Shown piece after piece: positions 1 to 6,863 of a DNA stretch of 33,033 nt; the first letter of the stretch is position 1; the number at the start of each line of letters is the position of its first letter. This stretch comes from Verrucomicrobiales bacterium. GTDB lineage: Bacteria > Verrucomicrobiota > Verrucomicrobiia > Verrucomicrobiales > DEV007. The translations under genes and the position numbers were made by a program. The notes under the pieces were generated by a model. That model ran no database searches, had not been told where the DNA came from, and worked only from the letters and a program-made list of their open reading frames with translations. The stretch is taken from NCBI GenBank assembly GCA_028047635.1, contig JAOFXR010000032.1, positions 1-33,033 on the forward strand. Reading direction: 5' to 3'.

Positions 1-948
1 ATGTCCGTGATCAGTGAGGCAATCCCCGTGATCGCTCGTGAAAACGATTACCGAATTTTCGAGATAGCCCTGTTCGTCTAGCGAAGCGATGATTTCTCCG
101 ATTTTCGTATCGATCATCGTCACATTCGCGAGGTAGTGTCGGCGCTGGTCGAGTCGTTGCTCCTCGGTTGGCGCTAATGGCAGAACTACGGAGTCGTGAT
201 CGACCTCATTGTTATGCTTCCGCATTGCCTGATAGGCGGCTGGTTGATTTTCGAGATCGTCGTCAGTGACCTCTTGCAACGGAATCTCGCGGTCGGCGTA
301 TTCGGCGAGCGCTTCCGGAGTTGGGTCGTAAGGTGGATGCGGTCCCGGGAATCCAATTTGCAGAAATAGAGGATCTTCTTTGGGGTGCGTCTTGAGCCAC
401 CACTTGGTGAGATCTCCGACAAAATTGTCTGATTGCGTTTCCTCCGGCAGGTCCCAGGTGAAAGCTCCCAGCTTGTCTGGGTAGTCTTCGCGCTCGCGGT
501 AAGTGACGCGTTGTTGTTTGGTGAGCCCTCGAGCGGCGAGTGCTTTGTCCCATTCGTCGAAAAAGTAACGCCCTTCCAGGTAGCGGTCTTTGTTTTCGAC
601 GACGTAGCGCTCATGAAATCCGCAGGGTGTCGTGAAAGGGTAGGTGTGCATTTTCCCCGCGTTCACACAGTGGTAGCCGGAGTCAGCAAGGTCGCTGACC
701 CAGCTCTTTGTCCAGCGATCGGCATTTTTCAGGATTCCATTGGTGTGCGGGTATTGGCCGGTGAATAGGCTCGCTCGCGAGGGCGCACAACTTGGTGCGG
801 TGACGTGGCAGTTGGTGAAAGTAACGCCTTCGTTCACGAGCTTATCGAGGTTCGGCGTATCGACGTGGGGGAAGCCAAGGGCGTTGATGGTATCAAAGCG
901 CTGTTGATCTGTGATGATGAAAATGAGGTTGGGGCGGCTCTGATCCAT
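1..948 (-). CDS. Type I sulfatase, C-terminus cut by window edge
   Basis: Formylglycine-dependent sulfatase of the alkaline phosphatase superfamily, which hydrolyses sulfate (or related) esters. The frame is open from the ATG at 948 to base 1, giving 316 residues of a family that is usually about 450-500. Near the N-terminus is the metal-binding segment PNLIFIITDQQ (D14). The maturation motif CAPSR is at residues 54-58 with the usual downstream TGQYPHTNG. At the cut edge is SDHGD (D306, H307), a second metal-site motif. The DQQ form and the TSDHGD ending resemble the choline-sulfatase / phosphonate monoester hydrolase-like branch more than heparan sulfatases, but the substrate cannot be assigned. 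I see no signal peptide at this start, so the protein is either cytoplasmic or starts differently. The next gene upstream on the same strand lies 199 bases away. Family certain, substrate unknown. Confidence 0.93.
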   Translation of the reverse strand, partial: MDQSRPNLIFIITDQQRFDTINALGFPHVDTPNLDKLVNEGVTFTNCHVTAPSCAPSRASLFTGQYPHTNGILKNADRWTKSWVSDLADSGYHCVNAGKMHTYPFTTPCGFHERYVVENKDRYLEGRYFFDEWDKALAARGLTKQQRVTYREREDYPDKLGAFTWDLPEETQSDNFVGDLTKWWLKTHPKEDPLFLQIGFPGPHPPYDPTPEALAEYADREIPLQEVTDDDLENQPAAYQAMRKHNNEVDHDSVVLPLAPTEEQRLDQRRHYLANVTMIDTKIGEIIASLDEQGYLENSVIVFTSDHGDCLTDHGH

Positions 949-1147
949 AGTTTCGAGTGGGCAGCACAGCTGTAGCGGTAAACGGGGAGGGCTTCAATTC
1001 CGCGTTTCGTCAATTTGCGTACTCAGCGAGTGCCAAACTCGTGAGCCGAGTGAAATGTAACTCGAAACCGCCGCCTCGAAATAAAGGTATGCGGAGCTGA
1101 ACGGGGGAGAATCAGTACCCCAAATCGCGTCTTGGTGAAGTAGACCG

Positions 1148-1879
1148 TTAATTGCGACTCTCAAGATTTTTTTCCACGAGGCTATCGGCCTTCAATTGTA
1201 GAAGCTTCTTCCCGATGCCGGGGGTGTCATCGATCTCCCGCTCGAGCAGAGCGATTGACGTTTCGATGGAATGGATTTCGCCATCACTGTCCTCAAGGAT
1301 GAAAATGTATCCGTAGTATTCCCAGCCACCGACATTTGATGAGTCACGATCCGAGTCATAGGAGGTAATCACGGGTTGTGCTTCGAACTTGATTGATTCT
1401 CCTGCGAGAATCGCCGGCGTGAAGCTCTGTTTGCTCAGCACTTTCCCGTAGTCGGCGTTGTCTTCAGAATAACGTCGTGTCTGCTGAGCGACTAGAAAAA
1501 TGGTTCCCTTCCCCTGGGGAAAGTCGATGTCCCGGGATTTGTTCTCCAAATTGACACTCGCCGAGATCGTCTGGTCTTTCATGTAACTGCTATCTCCTTG
1601 TCGCGATCGGCGTTTCCCTACCGAAACGTCGATGAGGAGCTTTGCTTTCTCTTTCGGAGCCGCTTCCTCGATTCTCTTCTGCGACTCAGCATCGAAGATT
1701 GAAAGTTTCACGGAGAAGATTTGGCCGGTTGTTTTTTTGATTTTAACGTTCCCACTCGACTTATTGTAGTGGATTACGACGACTTCCATGGAGCGTCCCT
1801 GCGTATCGGTGACTTCAACAGCTGCTCCCGCTGAATAAATGAAGAGAGTTGAAATGAGTAGATAGATGAACTGCTTCAT
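1148..1879 (-). CDS. Exported protein with SHD1-like N-terminal domain
   Basis: A 243-residue protein of unknown function. Residues 1-19 form a signal peptide (short positive start, then IYLLISTLFIYSAG and an alanine-rich cleavage region). Residues 20-75 have the pattern 'D-x-x-G-R-x-M-E-V ... V-K-I-K-K-x-T-G-Q-I-F-S-V-K-L-S-I-F', typical of the SLA1-homology-like (SHD1) fold common in exported Verrucomicrobia and Planctomycetes proteins. The remainder (about 80-243) looks like one beta-rich domain and ends in a charged tail; I do not recognise it. The gene is divergent from the foldase gene at 2212, with 332 bases between them. Existence and export are well supported; the role is not known. 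Confidence 0.8.
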   Translation of the reverse strand: MKQFIYLLISTLFIYSAGAAVEVTDTQGRSMEVVVIHYNKSSGNVKIKKTTGQIFSVKLSIFDAESQKRIEEAAPKEKAKLLIDVSVGKRRSRQGDSSYMKDQTISASVNLENKSRDIDFPQGKGTIFLVAQQTRRYSEDNADYGKVLSKQSFTPAILAGESIKFEAQPVITSYDSDRDSSNVGGWEYYGYIFILEDSDGEIHSIETSIALLEREIDDTPGIGKKLLQLKADSLVEKNLESRN

Positions 1880-2211
1880 CTTATGAGACTACAGTGGGAT
1901 TGACGGGTAAGTCCATCGGTGAATTAGGTGGCCATTTTTAGCAAAAAAGGAAAGTGAGGGGACACTTACCGTACGCGCTCTTGTTTTTCTGCGCGATTTG
2001 GGAGCGATGAATGGTGAATCGCTCCGAGTTTCCTGCTTTTTTGTTTCAGGAGAAATCTTCTTAAATATCTCGCATCTGAATTTCGAAGGGAGATCTCTGC
2101 TAAAATGCCCTTGATACAGCTCTAAAAAGGGTTTGATCAGTAGAGACTTTCTCTCTACCTTCCCGACCCTGCGGAGATTCGAAATTCCGCGCCCCATTTA
2201 GAGCTATTCTC
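1880..2211. other. Divergent intergenic region, 332 bp
   Basis: This stretch separates the minus-strand exported protein (starts at 1879) from the plus-strand foldase gene (starts at 2212), so it should carry promoters for both. A 102-codon minus-strand open frame crosses it, but its composition (many Arg, Lys, Ser, Pro) and lack of any recognisable domain argue against a gene. The recognisable structure is a perfect hairpin at 2140-2158, a weaker dyad GCGGA/TCCGC at 2171-2190, and a short dyad AAGTG/CACTT at 1952-1967. I found no convincing -35/-10 pair. Confidence 0.6.
2140..2158 (+). other. Perfect hairpin upstream of the foldase gene
   Basis: GTAGAGA at 2140-2146 and TCTCTAC at 2152-2158 are exact reverse complements separated by CTTTC. 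The structure ends 53 bases before the ATG at 2212. It has no following T-run, so it is not a terminator for the plus strand. It could be an operator or a 5' UTR stem. A second, weaker stem (2171-2190) follows it directly. Confidence 0.4.
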
Positions 2212-3750
2212 ATGCTGACTCAAATTCGTCATATCCAAAAAGGCACGCTGATCGTCGTGACCATTATTATCGTGATCGCTTTCGCGTTTCTCTATTCCGA
2301 CTTTGATTTTGTGAAAGGGTCCGTGGGAAAACAGAACTGCGTCGTGAAGGTCTACAATCGCTGCTACCGTCAGAAAGAAGCCCAGAAGCTTGGAAGTAAT
2401 TTCGATGTCGCTCTTCGCCTCGGCATGTATGACTTCGCTACGGTGCTCTTCGGTGAGAATCGCAAGGACCGTGATCCAACCGACTTCATCATGAGTCTTG
2501 TCATCCTCCGGACAGAAGCCGAAAAGATGGGCATCGAACCCACGGCTGAGGAGATCAAGGAAGCAATTCCCAATCTGCCGGTATTCCAGCAGCCTTTTGT
2601 GAATGCTGATTTCGTCAAAAATAACATTCTCGGACCGAATGGATTTTCAGAAGGCGATCTGGCACAACTGGTGAAGGATTACCTTTCGTTCCAAAAGCTT
2701 CGCAGCCTCATTGGTGCAGGTGTCGCCGCCGTTCCGAGTGAAACGGATCGACTCTATATCCGAGGTAACCAGCGCTATACCGCTTCAGTGATCAATTTTG
2801 ATCGTGCTGAGATTGTGAAAAATCTTAAGATCTCAGATGATGAGGTGAAGGCTTACTTTGAAGAGAACAAAGAGTCGCTCAAGTCAAATCCCAAGCGCGG
2901 CTTTGATTACGTGAAGTTTACTCCGAAAGTCCAGCCTGAAGGGGCTACTAACGAGCAGAGAGCGAAAGCTGAACTCAATTTTGCCAATGCGGTAAACCGG
3001 GCTTATTCCGATCTTGCACAGGAAGACGCTGACTTTAAGGCCATTGCGAAACAGTATTCGGGGAAAAAGGCAAACTTTGATCTGGTTCTTGAGGAAATCG
3101 CTCCGTTCTCGCCAGCTTCACCGCCTGAGTTTGCAGAAGGGGATGAAGCGATGCTTCGCGTTCTCTTCAGCAATGCTCTTGCCATGAAGAGTGTTACTGT
3201 TCCTATCTCCTCTCAGGATGGAGGCTACTACGTCTTCCATTACACTGCTGAAGTTGAGCCTCAGCCTCTCACATTGGAGCAGGCGAGCCCTGCGATCGAA
3301 GAGAAGTTGCTCGCCCAGAAATCGAACAGCGCTGTCAATGAAGCAGCGAACGCAGCACTTGCCTCGATCCGGGAATCAATTTCGGATGGAAAATCATTCT
3401 CAGACGCCGCGTCTAAAGCGGGCGTGAAAGCGAAGACAATTCCCAATTTCTCTGAGGCTGAGCCTCCCGCCGGCTTCGACGACTCTGCCTTGATTCTTGA
3501 GGCTGTTGAGGGCCTTGGTGAGAAAGAAGTCTCCAGTGTGATTGAAAGACCGGCCGGCGCGGGAGTGCTTCTGGTATACGTCGACAAACTCGAGCTCTAC
3601 AAAAACGAGGAGGAAGCGGCCGCAAAAACGTCAATCGCTGCATCCTCTTCGAATCAGCTTGATCGAACACTTTTCTCGGCCTGGTTTAATCAGCGTCGTG
3701 CCGAGTCTGCTTCCGAGCGCGTCGGCCTGGCCGTGGCGCCTCCACAGTAG
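2212..3750 (+). CDS. Membrane-anchored PpiD/SurA-like peptidyl-prolyl isomerase or chaperone
   Basis: A 512-residue periplasmic folding factor. A short cytoplasmic N-terminus is followed by one transmembrane anchor (about residues 10-30, hydrophobic run TLIVVTIIIVIAFAFLYSDF), the topology of PpiD. Residues 40-215 form a helical SurA-N/PpiD-N-like region, including the usual 'A-E-x-M-G-I-E-P-T-A-E-E-I-K-E-A-I' segment (about 102-118). Residues 225-360 contain a parvulin-like region that ends in VPISSQDGGYYVFHYTAEVE, matching the usual 'PV.t..GYhi.k' strand. After that come 'L-T-L-E-Q-A-S-P-A-I-E-E-K-L' and a second, more degenerate repeat. Catalytic parvulin residues are not clearly conserved, so it may act only as a chaperone. 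The TPR gene follows after 12 bases and is probably co-transcribed. Confidence 0.85.
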   Translation: MLTQIRHIQKGTLIVVTIIIVIAFAFLYSDFDFVKGSVGKQNCVVKVYNRCYRQKEAQKLGSNFDVALRLGMYDFATVLFGENRKDRDPTDFIMSLVILRTEAEKMGIEPTAEEIKEAIPNLPVFQQPFVNADFVKNNILGPNGFSEGDLAQLVKDYLSFQKLRSLIGAGVAAVPSETDRLYIRGNQRYTASVINFDRAEIVKNLKISDDEVKAYFEENKESLKSNPKRGFDYVKFTPKVQPEGATNEQRAKAELNFANAVNRAYSDLAQEDADFKAIAKQYSGKKANFDLVLEEIAPFSPASPPEFAEGDEAMLRVLFSNALAMKSVTVPISSQDGGYYVFHYTAEVEPQPLTLEQASPAIEEKLLAQKSNSAVNEAANAALASIRESISDGKSFSDAASKAGVKAKTIPNFSEAEPPAGFDDSALILEAVEGLGEKEVSSVIERPAGAGVLLVYVDKLELYKNEEEAAAKTSIAASSSNQLDRTLFSAWFNQRRAESASERVGLAVAPPQ

Positions 3751-3762
3751 TTTCTGACGATT

Positions 3763-4104
3763 GTGAGCGAGGAGTTAGACGATCTTTTTGATGATGCCAA
3801 CGGCGATCTTGCCGTGGGCGATCTTCACGTGGCGGTGGAGAAGTATCGGGCTTGTGTAGCCCTCGACTCGGATTTCTTCGATGGGTGGCACGCTTTGGCG
3901 ATGGCGCTCATGAAAACCGATCAAATCAAAGAAGCGATTGGTGCGGGGCTGAAAGCGACCACTCTCAAGCCGAATGATCTTCTTGCCTGGACCGCATTGT
4001 CTCAAATGTATGTTCAGGATAAGCAAATCGGCGAAGCCGAAGATGCTAAGGCGAATGCCCGAATCCTTTCCCTTGGAGGGAAAGTCGTAAGAGACGCGGA
4101 CTAG
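3763..4104 (+). CDS. Small TPR-repeat protein
   Basis: A 113-residue soluble protein made almost entirely of tetratricopeptide-like helices. About two and a half TPR units are visible: roughly residues 14-46 (AVEKYRACVALDSDFFDGWH), 47-80 (ALAMALMKTDQIKEAIGAGL then LKPNDLLAW) and 81-105. The start is the GTG at 3763, only 12 bases after the foldase stop; no ATG fits and no clear ribosome-binding site is visible. Its spacing implies an operon with the PpiD-like gene, so a scaffold role in envelope-protein handling is possible but inferred. The next gene is 488 bases downstream. Confidence 0.75.
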   Translation: MSEELDDLFDDANGDLAVGDLHVAVEKYRACVALDSDFFDGWHALAMALMKTDQIKEAIGAGLKATTLKPNDLLAWTALSQMYVQDKQIGEAEDAKANARILSLGGKVVRDAD

Positions 4105-4194
4105 AGATCTCCGCTTTTGTGGGGGCGAAACGAATTAAGGGTGGAGATCCTTTGGTTCACGGGTTCGGAGCTGTGTCCGCTATCGTCTTCCGCG

Positions 4195-4251
4195 GTGACC
4201 ATTCGTAAAGGCAGTCCGGGCTGGTTTTAATTAAGTGCAGTGACCATTCGT
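4195..4251. repeat. 12-bp direct repeat, two copies, upstream of amt
   Basis: GTGACCATTCGT occurs at 4195-4206 and again, identically, at 4240-4251, a period of 45 bases. The second copy also forms one arm of a dyad with GTCAC at 4258-4262. The repeats sit about 260-310 bases upstream of the sigma-54 promoter, a reasonable distance for an enhancer-binding protein, but the sequence is not an NtrC consensus. A chance 12-base repeat within 60 bases is unlikely but possible. Confidence 0.4.
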
Positions 4252-4507
4252 CTCATTGTCACCTTTCTCGAGCGGTTGAAATCTCCTTCTATTTAAAAAA
4301 GTAGAGCACCCTGCGAGTCATTGATGCGAATTTTGCAAAAATGGCTTCGGTTCAATCTTGGTGGGGAGGCCTACCTTTTTGTGGTTTTTCTGGATGTGTA
4401 ACTGCCTTGTGAAGAGTTAGTTGTAGCTGTTTCCAGGAAGGTGGTCTGATGGGTCTAAGGGTGGGATGAACCCTGAAAACAAATAAAAAATTCATTTCTC
4501 ACTAAAC

Positions 4508-4524
4508 TTGGCACGGGGGGTGCT
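4508..4524 (+). promoter_or_regulatory. Sigma-54 (-24/-12) promoter of the ammonium transporter gene
   Basis: The sequence TTGGCACGGGGGGTGCT matches the RpoN consensus TGGCACG-N4-TTGCW in all positions but one (G for the first T of the -12 box). The invariant GG is at 4510-4511 and the invariant GC at 4522-4523, with exactly 10 bases between them. Transcription would begin near 4535, leaving a leader of about 58 bases before the amt ATG. Control of amt by sigma-54 and a nitrogen-responsive activator is well known in Proteobacteria; here the promoter is read directly and the activator is inferred. Confidence 0.8.
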
Positions 4525-4592
4525 TTCTAAATGAGGAAAGAGTGATGAGTGGCACCTAGGAATGCTGCTTTTGACCCCTAACTAAAACAAAA

Positions 4593-5990
4593 ATGAGAAA
4601 TACATTCACCCTGAAATTGTTATTACTGGCCACCTTCTTGGTGACACCCTTGCTGTTCGGCACTGCGATAGCGCAGGAAGCTGCCGCTCCTGAACCCGGT
4701 CCTGTTGATGAATACCTTGAGCTTGTCGAAGCCTCTGGTGGAGCTGAATTAGCTCCAGCTTTCGACTTCTTCACTGTTTCGATGCTCTGGACCGTAATCG
4801 CAGCTGCGATGGTTTTTATCATGCACCTCGGTTTCGCCACGCTTGAAGCCGGTCTAACCCAGGCCAAAAACACGGTGAACATTCTGTTCAAGAACGTTTG
4901 GATTATCAGTATTGGCCTTCTTACCTATGCTCTACTGGGATTCAACACACACTATCCGGTAGATTCCTGGCAGATCCCGGGATGGCTCGGCATTAATGGC
5001 CCTATCGGCGATCTCGGTGGCGGTGAGAACGACACGTGGGCTTATGGTGGCCTGAGTCTCGCCATGACTGCTTACGGTGACTTCATTTTCCAGGCGATGT
5101 TCGCAGCGACTGCCGCGACTATCGTTTCCGGTGCAGTGGCTGAGCGCATGAAGCTCGGTAGCTTCATGGTTTTCTCCACTATTCTCGTCGCATTCGGCTA
5201 CACAATCGCCGGTTCTTGGCATTGGGGTGGCGGATGGCTCTCCGATCTCGGTGGAGGTGATGCTGCTTTCTACGATTTCGCCGGTTCTACCGTCGTTCAC
5301 GGATTCGGTGGTGCTGCGGCTCTGGCTTGTGTCATCATTCTTGGCGCTCGCAAAGGCAAGTATACCAAAGATGGTATCAAGCCAATCCTTGGACACAGTA
5401 TGCCTTTGGCTGCAGTGGGTGTCTTTCTCCTCTTCTTCGGATGGTTTGGATTCAACGGTGGATCGGTTCTTTCCGCTAACCCCGGGCCACTTGGACTTGT
5501 TTTCACCACAACGGCTCTCGCTGCTGCCGCTGGTGGTGTCGCTTCCATCTTCATCTCGATGATCGTTCTTAAGAAGCCTGATCTCTCGATGGCTCTCAAT
5601 GGTCTCCTTGCTGGACTTGTGAGTATTACCGCTGGAGCGGATTCAGTGACTCCTTTGTCAGCTATCATCATGGGTGCTGTCGGTGGTGTAATCGTAGTCT
5701 TCTCGATCCTCTTCTTTGATAAGATCAAGATCGACGATCCGGTCGGTGCGATTTCTGTTCACGGTGTCTGCGGAATTTGGGGAACGCTTGCCGTTGCTAT
5801 CTTTGGTGGTGCAAACTTCATGTCACAGCTCATCGGTGTGGTTGCTGTCTACGCTTTCGCATTCATCTTCTCGTTCGCCGTATTCTACATCATCAAGCTC
5901 GTTATGGGCGTTCGTGTTAGCGAAGAGGAAGAAGCTGAAGGTCTTGATGTTGCTGAGCACGGTTGCCCGGCTTACAACAACCTTCACTAA
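4593..5990 (+). CDS. amt: Amt/MEP/Rh family ammonium transporter
   Basis: A 465-residue inner-membrane ammonium channel/transporter. A cleavable signal peptide (residues about 1-27, ending AIAQEA) precedes an acidic linker and about eleven transmembrane helices. The two pore histidines are present: H236 in the STVVHGFGG motif and H390 in AISVHGVCG. The conserved HLGFATLEAGL, the SGAVAERMKLGSF loop and WFGFNGGS are all there. The C-terminus ends 'E-G-L-D-V-A-E-H-G-C-P-A-Y', the usual cytoplasmic tail that communicates with P-II proteins. No glnB/glnK gene is adjacent, which is the common partner, so it must lie elsewhere. Expression is probably nitrogen-regulated through the sigma-54 promoter at 4508. 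A strong terminator closes the unit at 6041. Confidence 0.97.
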   Translation: MRNTFTLKLLLLATFLVTPLLFGTAIAQEAAAPEPGPVDEYLELVEASGGAELAPAFDFFTVSMLWTVIAAAMVFIMHLGFATLEAGLTQAKNTVNILFKNVWIISIGLLTYALLGFNTHYPVDSWQIPGWLGINGPIGDLGGGENDTWAYGGLSLAMTAYGDFIFQAMFAATAATIVSGAVAERMKLGSFMVFSTILVAFGYTIAGSWHWGGGWLSDLGGGDAAFYDFAGSTVVHGFGGAAALACVIILGARKGKYTKDGIKPILGHSMPLAAVGVFLLFFGWFGFNGGSVLSANPGPLGLVFTTTALAAAAGGVASIFISMIVLKKPDLSMALNGLLAGLVSITAGADSVTPLSAIIMGAVGGVIVVFSILFFDKIKIDDPVGAISVHGVCGIWGTLAVAIFGGANFMSQLIGVVAVYAFAFIFSFAVFYIIKLVMGVRVSEEEEAEGLDVAEHGCPAYNNLH

Positions 5991-6040
5991 TCGAAGTCAA
6001 ATTTCGGTCTTTTCCAATTTTAATAGTGAGACCCAAATGG

Positions 6041-6070
6041 GCGGCGAGGCGAAAGCCTCGCCGCTTTTTT
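6041..6070 (+). terminator. Intrinsic terminator after amt
   Basis: A perfect 10-bp stem, GCGGCGAGGC (6041-6050) / GCCTCGCCGC (6055-6064), is closed by a GAAA tetraloop and followed by six T residues (6065-6070). It lies 50 bases after the amt stop and isolates amt from the next gene, which has its own promoter. Confidence 0.95.
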
Positions 6071-6107
6071 GTTTATGTGACAACCTTCTTAAACCGATTT
6101 TTGGCGC

Positions 6108-6136
6108 TCGACAGGAACCTCACCAAAACCTATATT
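6108..6136 (+). promoter_or_regulatory. Sigma-70-type promoter of the cyclic-nucleotide-domain gene
   Basis: A -35 box TCGACA (6108-6113) and a -10 box TATATT (6131-6136) are separated by exactly 17 bases, each one mismatch from consensus. Seven bases after the -10 box is the G of the GTG start codon at 6143, so the predicted transcript starts at or very near the first codon (leaderless mRNA). Its position right after the amt terminator supports it as a real promoter. Confidence 0.6.
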
Positions 6137-6142
6137 TTAACC

Positions 6143-6643
6143 GTGCAAGAATACGCTTATATCCACGACGAAGATGAGGTCCCCGGAACTCTGCTGGAAG
6201 TCCCTTTCCTCGAGTCCTTTTCAAAGGAGCATCTTGATCAAGTTCTCCACGCTTCCGCATTTATCGAGTGTGATGCGGGTGATGTTATTATCGCTGAAGG
6301 AGATGAGGCTTCGCGGCTGTTCATTCTTCTGGCAGGTACAGTGGCTGTCGTCAAAAACGGAGAGCAGATCGTCTCAATGGACCAGGTCGGCGATATTTTC
6401 GGGGAGCTTGCCGCTCTCGAAGGTGAAGTTCGGTCTGCCTCAGTGGTATCGGTGAACGAATCGTTTTGCCTAGCGGTGGATCAGAAATTTCTCCACCACG
6501 TGCTTCCGAGAAACAAGAATGCTCCGTTTTATGCCGCACTCTATGAGTTTATTGCGAAGCTTACGACAATGCGTCTCAAGGCGACTTCCGATTACCTCGC
6601 GACGGTTGATACCGAGTTGCGTGCGTTGAAGGCGAAAGGGTAG
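6143..6643 (+). CDS. Stand-alone cyclic-nucleotide-binding (Crp/Fnr-type sensor) domain protein
   Basis: A 166-residue cytoplasmic protein with one cNMP-binding beta-barrel, about residues 20-135. Visible signatures are 'F-I-E-C-D-A-G-D-V-I-I-A-E-G-D-E-A', then LFILLAGTVAVVKNGEQI and a phosphate-binding-cassette-like FGELAALEGEVRSASVV (canonical form 'FGE.all...R.asv'). There is no helix-turn-helix after the barrel; the remaining 30 residues are helical. It therefore probably acts by protein-protein contact rather than DNA binding. The frame is open upstream into amt, but that would cross the terminator at 6041, so I chose the GTG at 6143, just downstream of a good promoter. The gene converges on the SNF2 gene. 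Ligand (cAMP, cGMP or none) not known. Confidence 0.8.
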   Translation: MQEYAYIHDEDEVPGTLLEVPFLESFSKEHLDQVLHASAFIECDAGDVIIAEGDEASRLFILLAGTVAVVKNGEQIVSMDQVGDIFGELAALEGEVRSASVVSVNESFCLAVDQKFLHHVLPRNKNAPFYAALYEFIAKLTTMRLKATSDYLATVDTELRALKAKG

Positions 6644-6683
6644 TAATCCTCTCGTCGGGAAACATTTGATTTCGTGCTGCGGG

Positions 6684-6718
6684 CCTAAAAAGAGGGGCAG
6701 GCAATCGTTCCTGCCTCT
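6684..6718 (-). terminator. Intrinsic terminator after the SNF2 helicase gene
   Basis: Read on the minus strand, AGAG-GCAGG (6718-6710) pairs with CCTGC-(CC)-CTCT (6701-6691), with a two-base bulge, and is followed by TTTTT (6690-6686). The plus-strand side has no T-run, so it serves the minus-strand gene ending at 6864 rather than the convergent plus-strand gene. Confidence 0.65.
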
Positions 6719-6863
6719 GGCATTACCTCATTGGGTAGCCGTCTGACTGGCGCTTCATTCGATAAAGTTGGAGCAGAGGTAAGATAGTTTACCCTTGCTA
6801 GTTCAATGATCCGACAGGGGGAGGTGGTGACTCAAAATTGGCTCCGAGTCTGATCGTTACGCC

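Larger units (their letters stand above)
4105..4592. other. 488-bp regulatory region upstream of amt
   Basis: No gene is visible here. Just after the TPR gene there is a long-range dyad GATCTCC (4106-4112) / GGAGATC (4143-4149), a weak terminator candidate with no good T-run. Further on are a 12-base direct repeat (4195-4206 and 4240-4251), a GTGAC/GTCAC dyad (4240-4262), and a sigma-54 promoter (4508-4524). A second imperfect -24/-12-like element (TGGCAC ... TGCT) occurs at 4550-4566, but its spacing is 11 rather than 10. I did not find a clear NtrC-type GCAC-N-GTGC enhancer. Confidence 0.6.

Noticed and set aside
1889-2197. 102-codon minus-strand open frame in the divergent intergenic region
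   Set aside because: No domain, biased basic composition, and it would fill the promoter region of two divergent genes.
4550-4566. Second sigma-54 promoter before amt
   Set aside because: The spacing between GG and GC is 11 bases, outside the strict 10-base requirement.
5963-6142. N-terminal extension of the cyclic-nucleotide-domain protein starting inside amt
   Set aside because: It would span the amt terminator (6041-6070) and the promoter at 6108-6136, and the extra residues have no recognisable domain; GTG at 6143 fits better.
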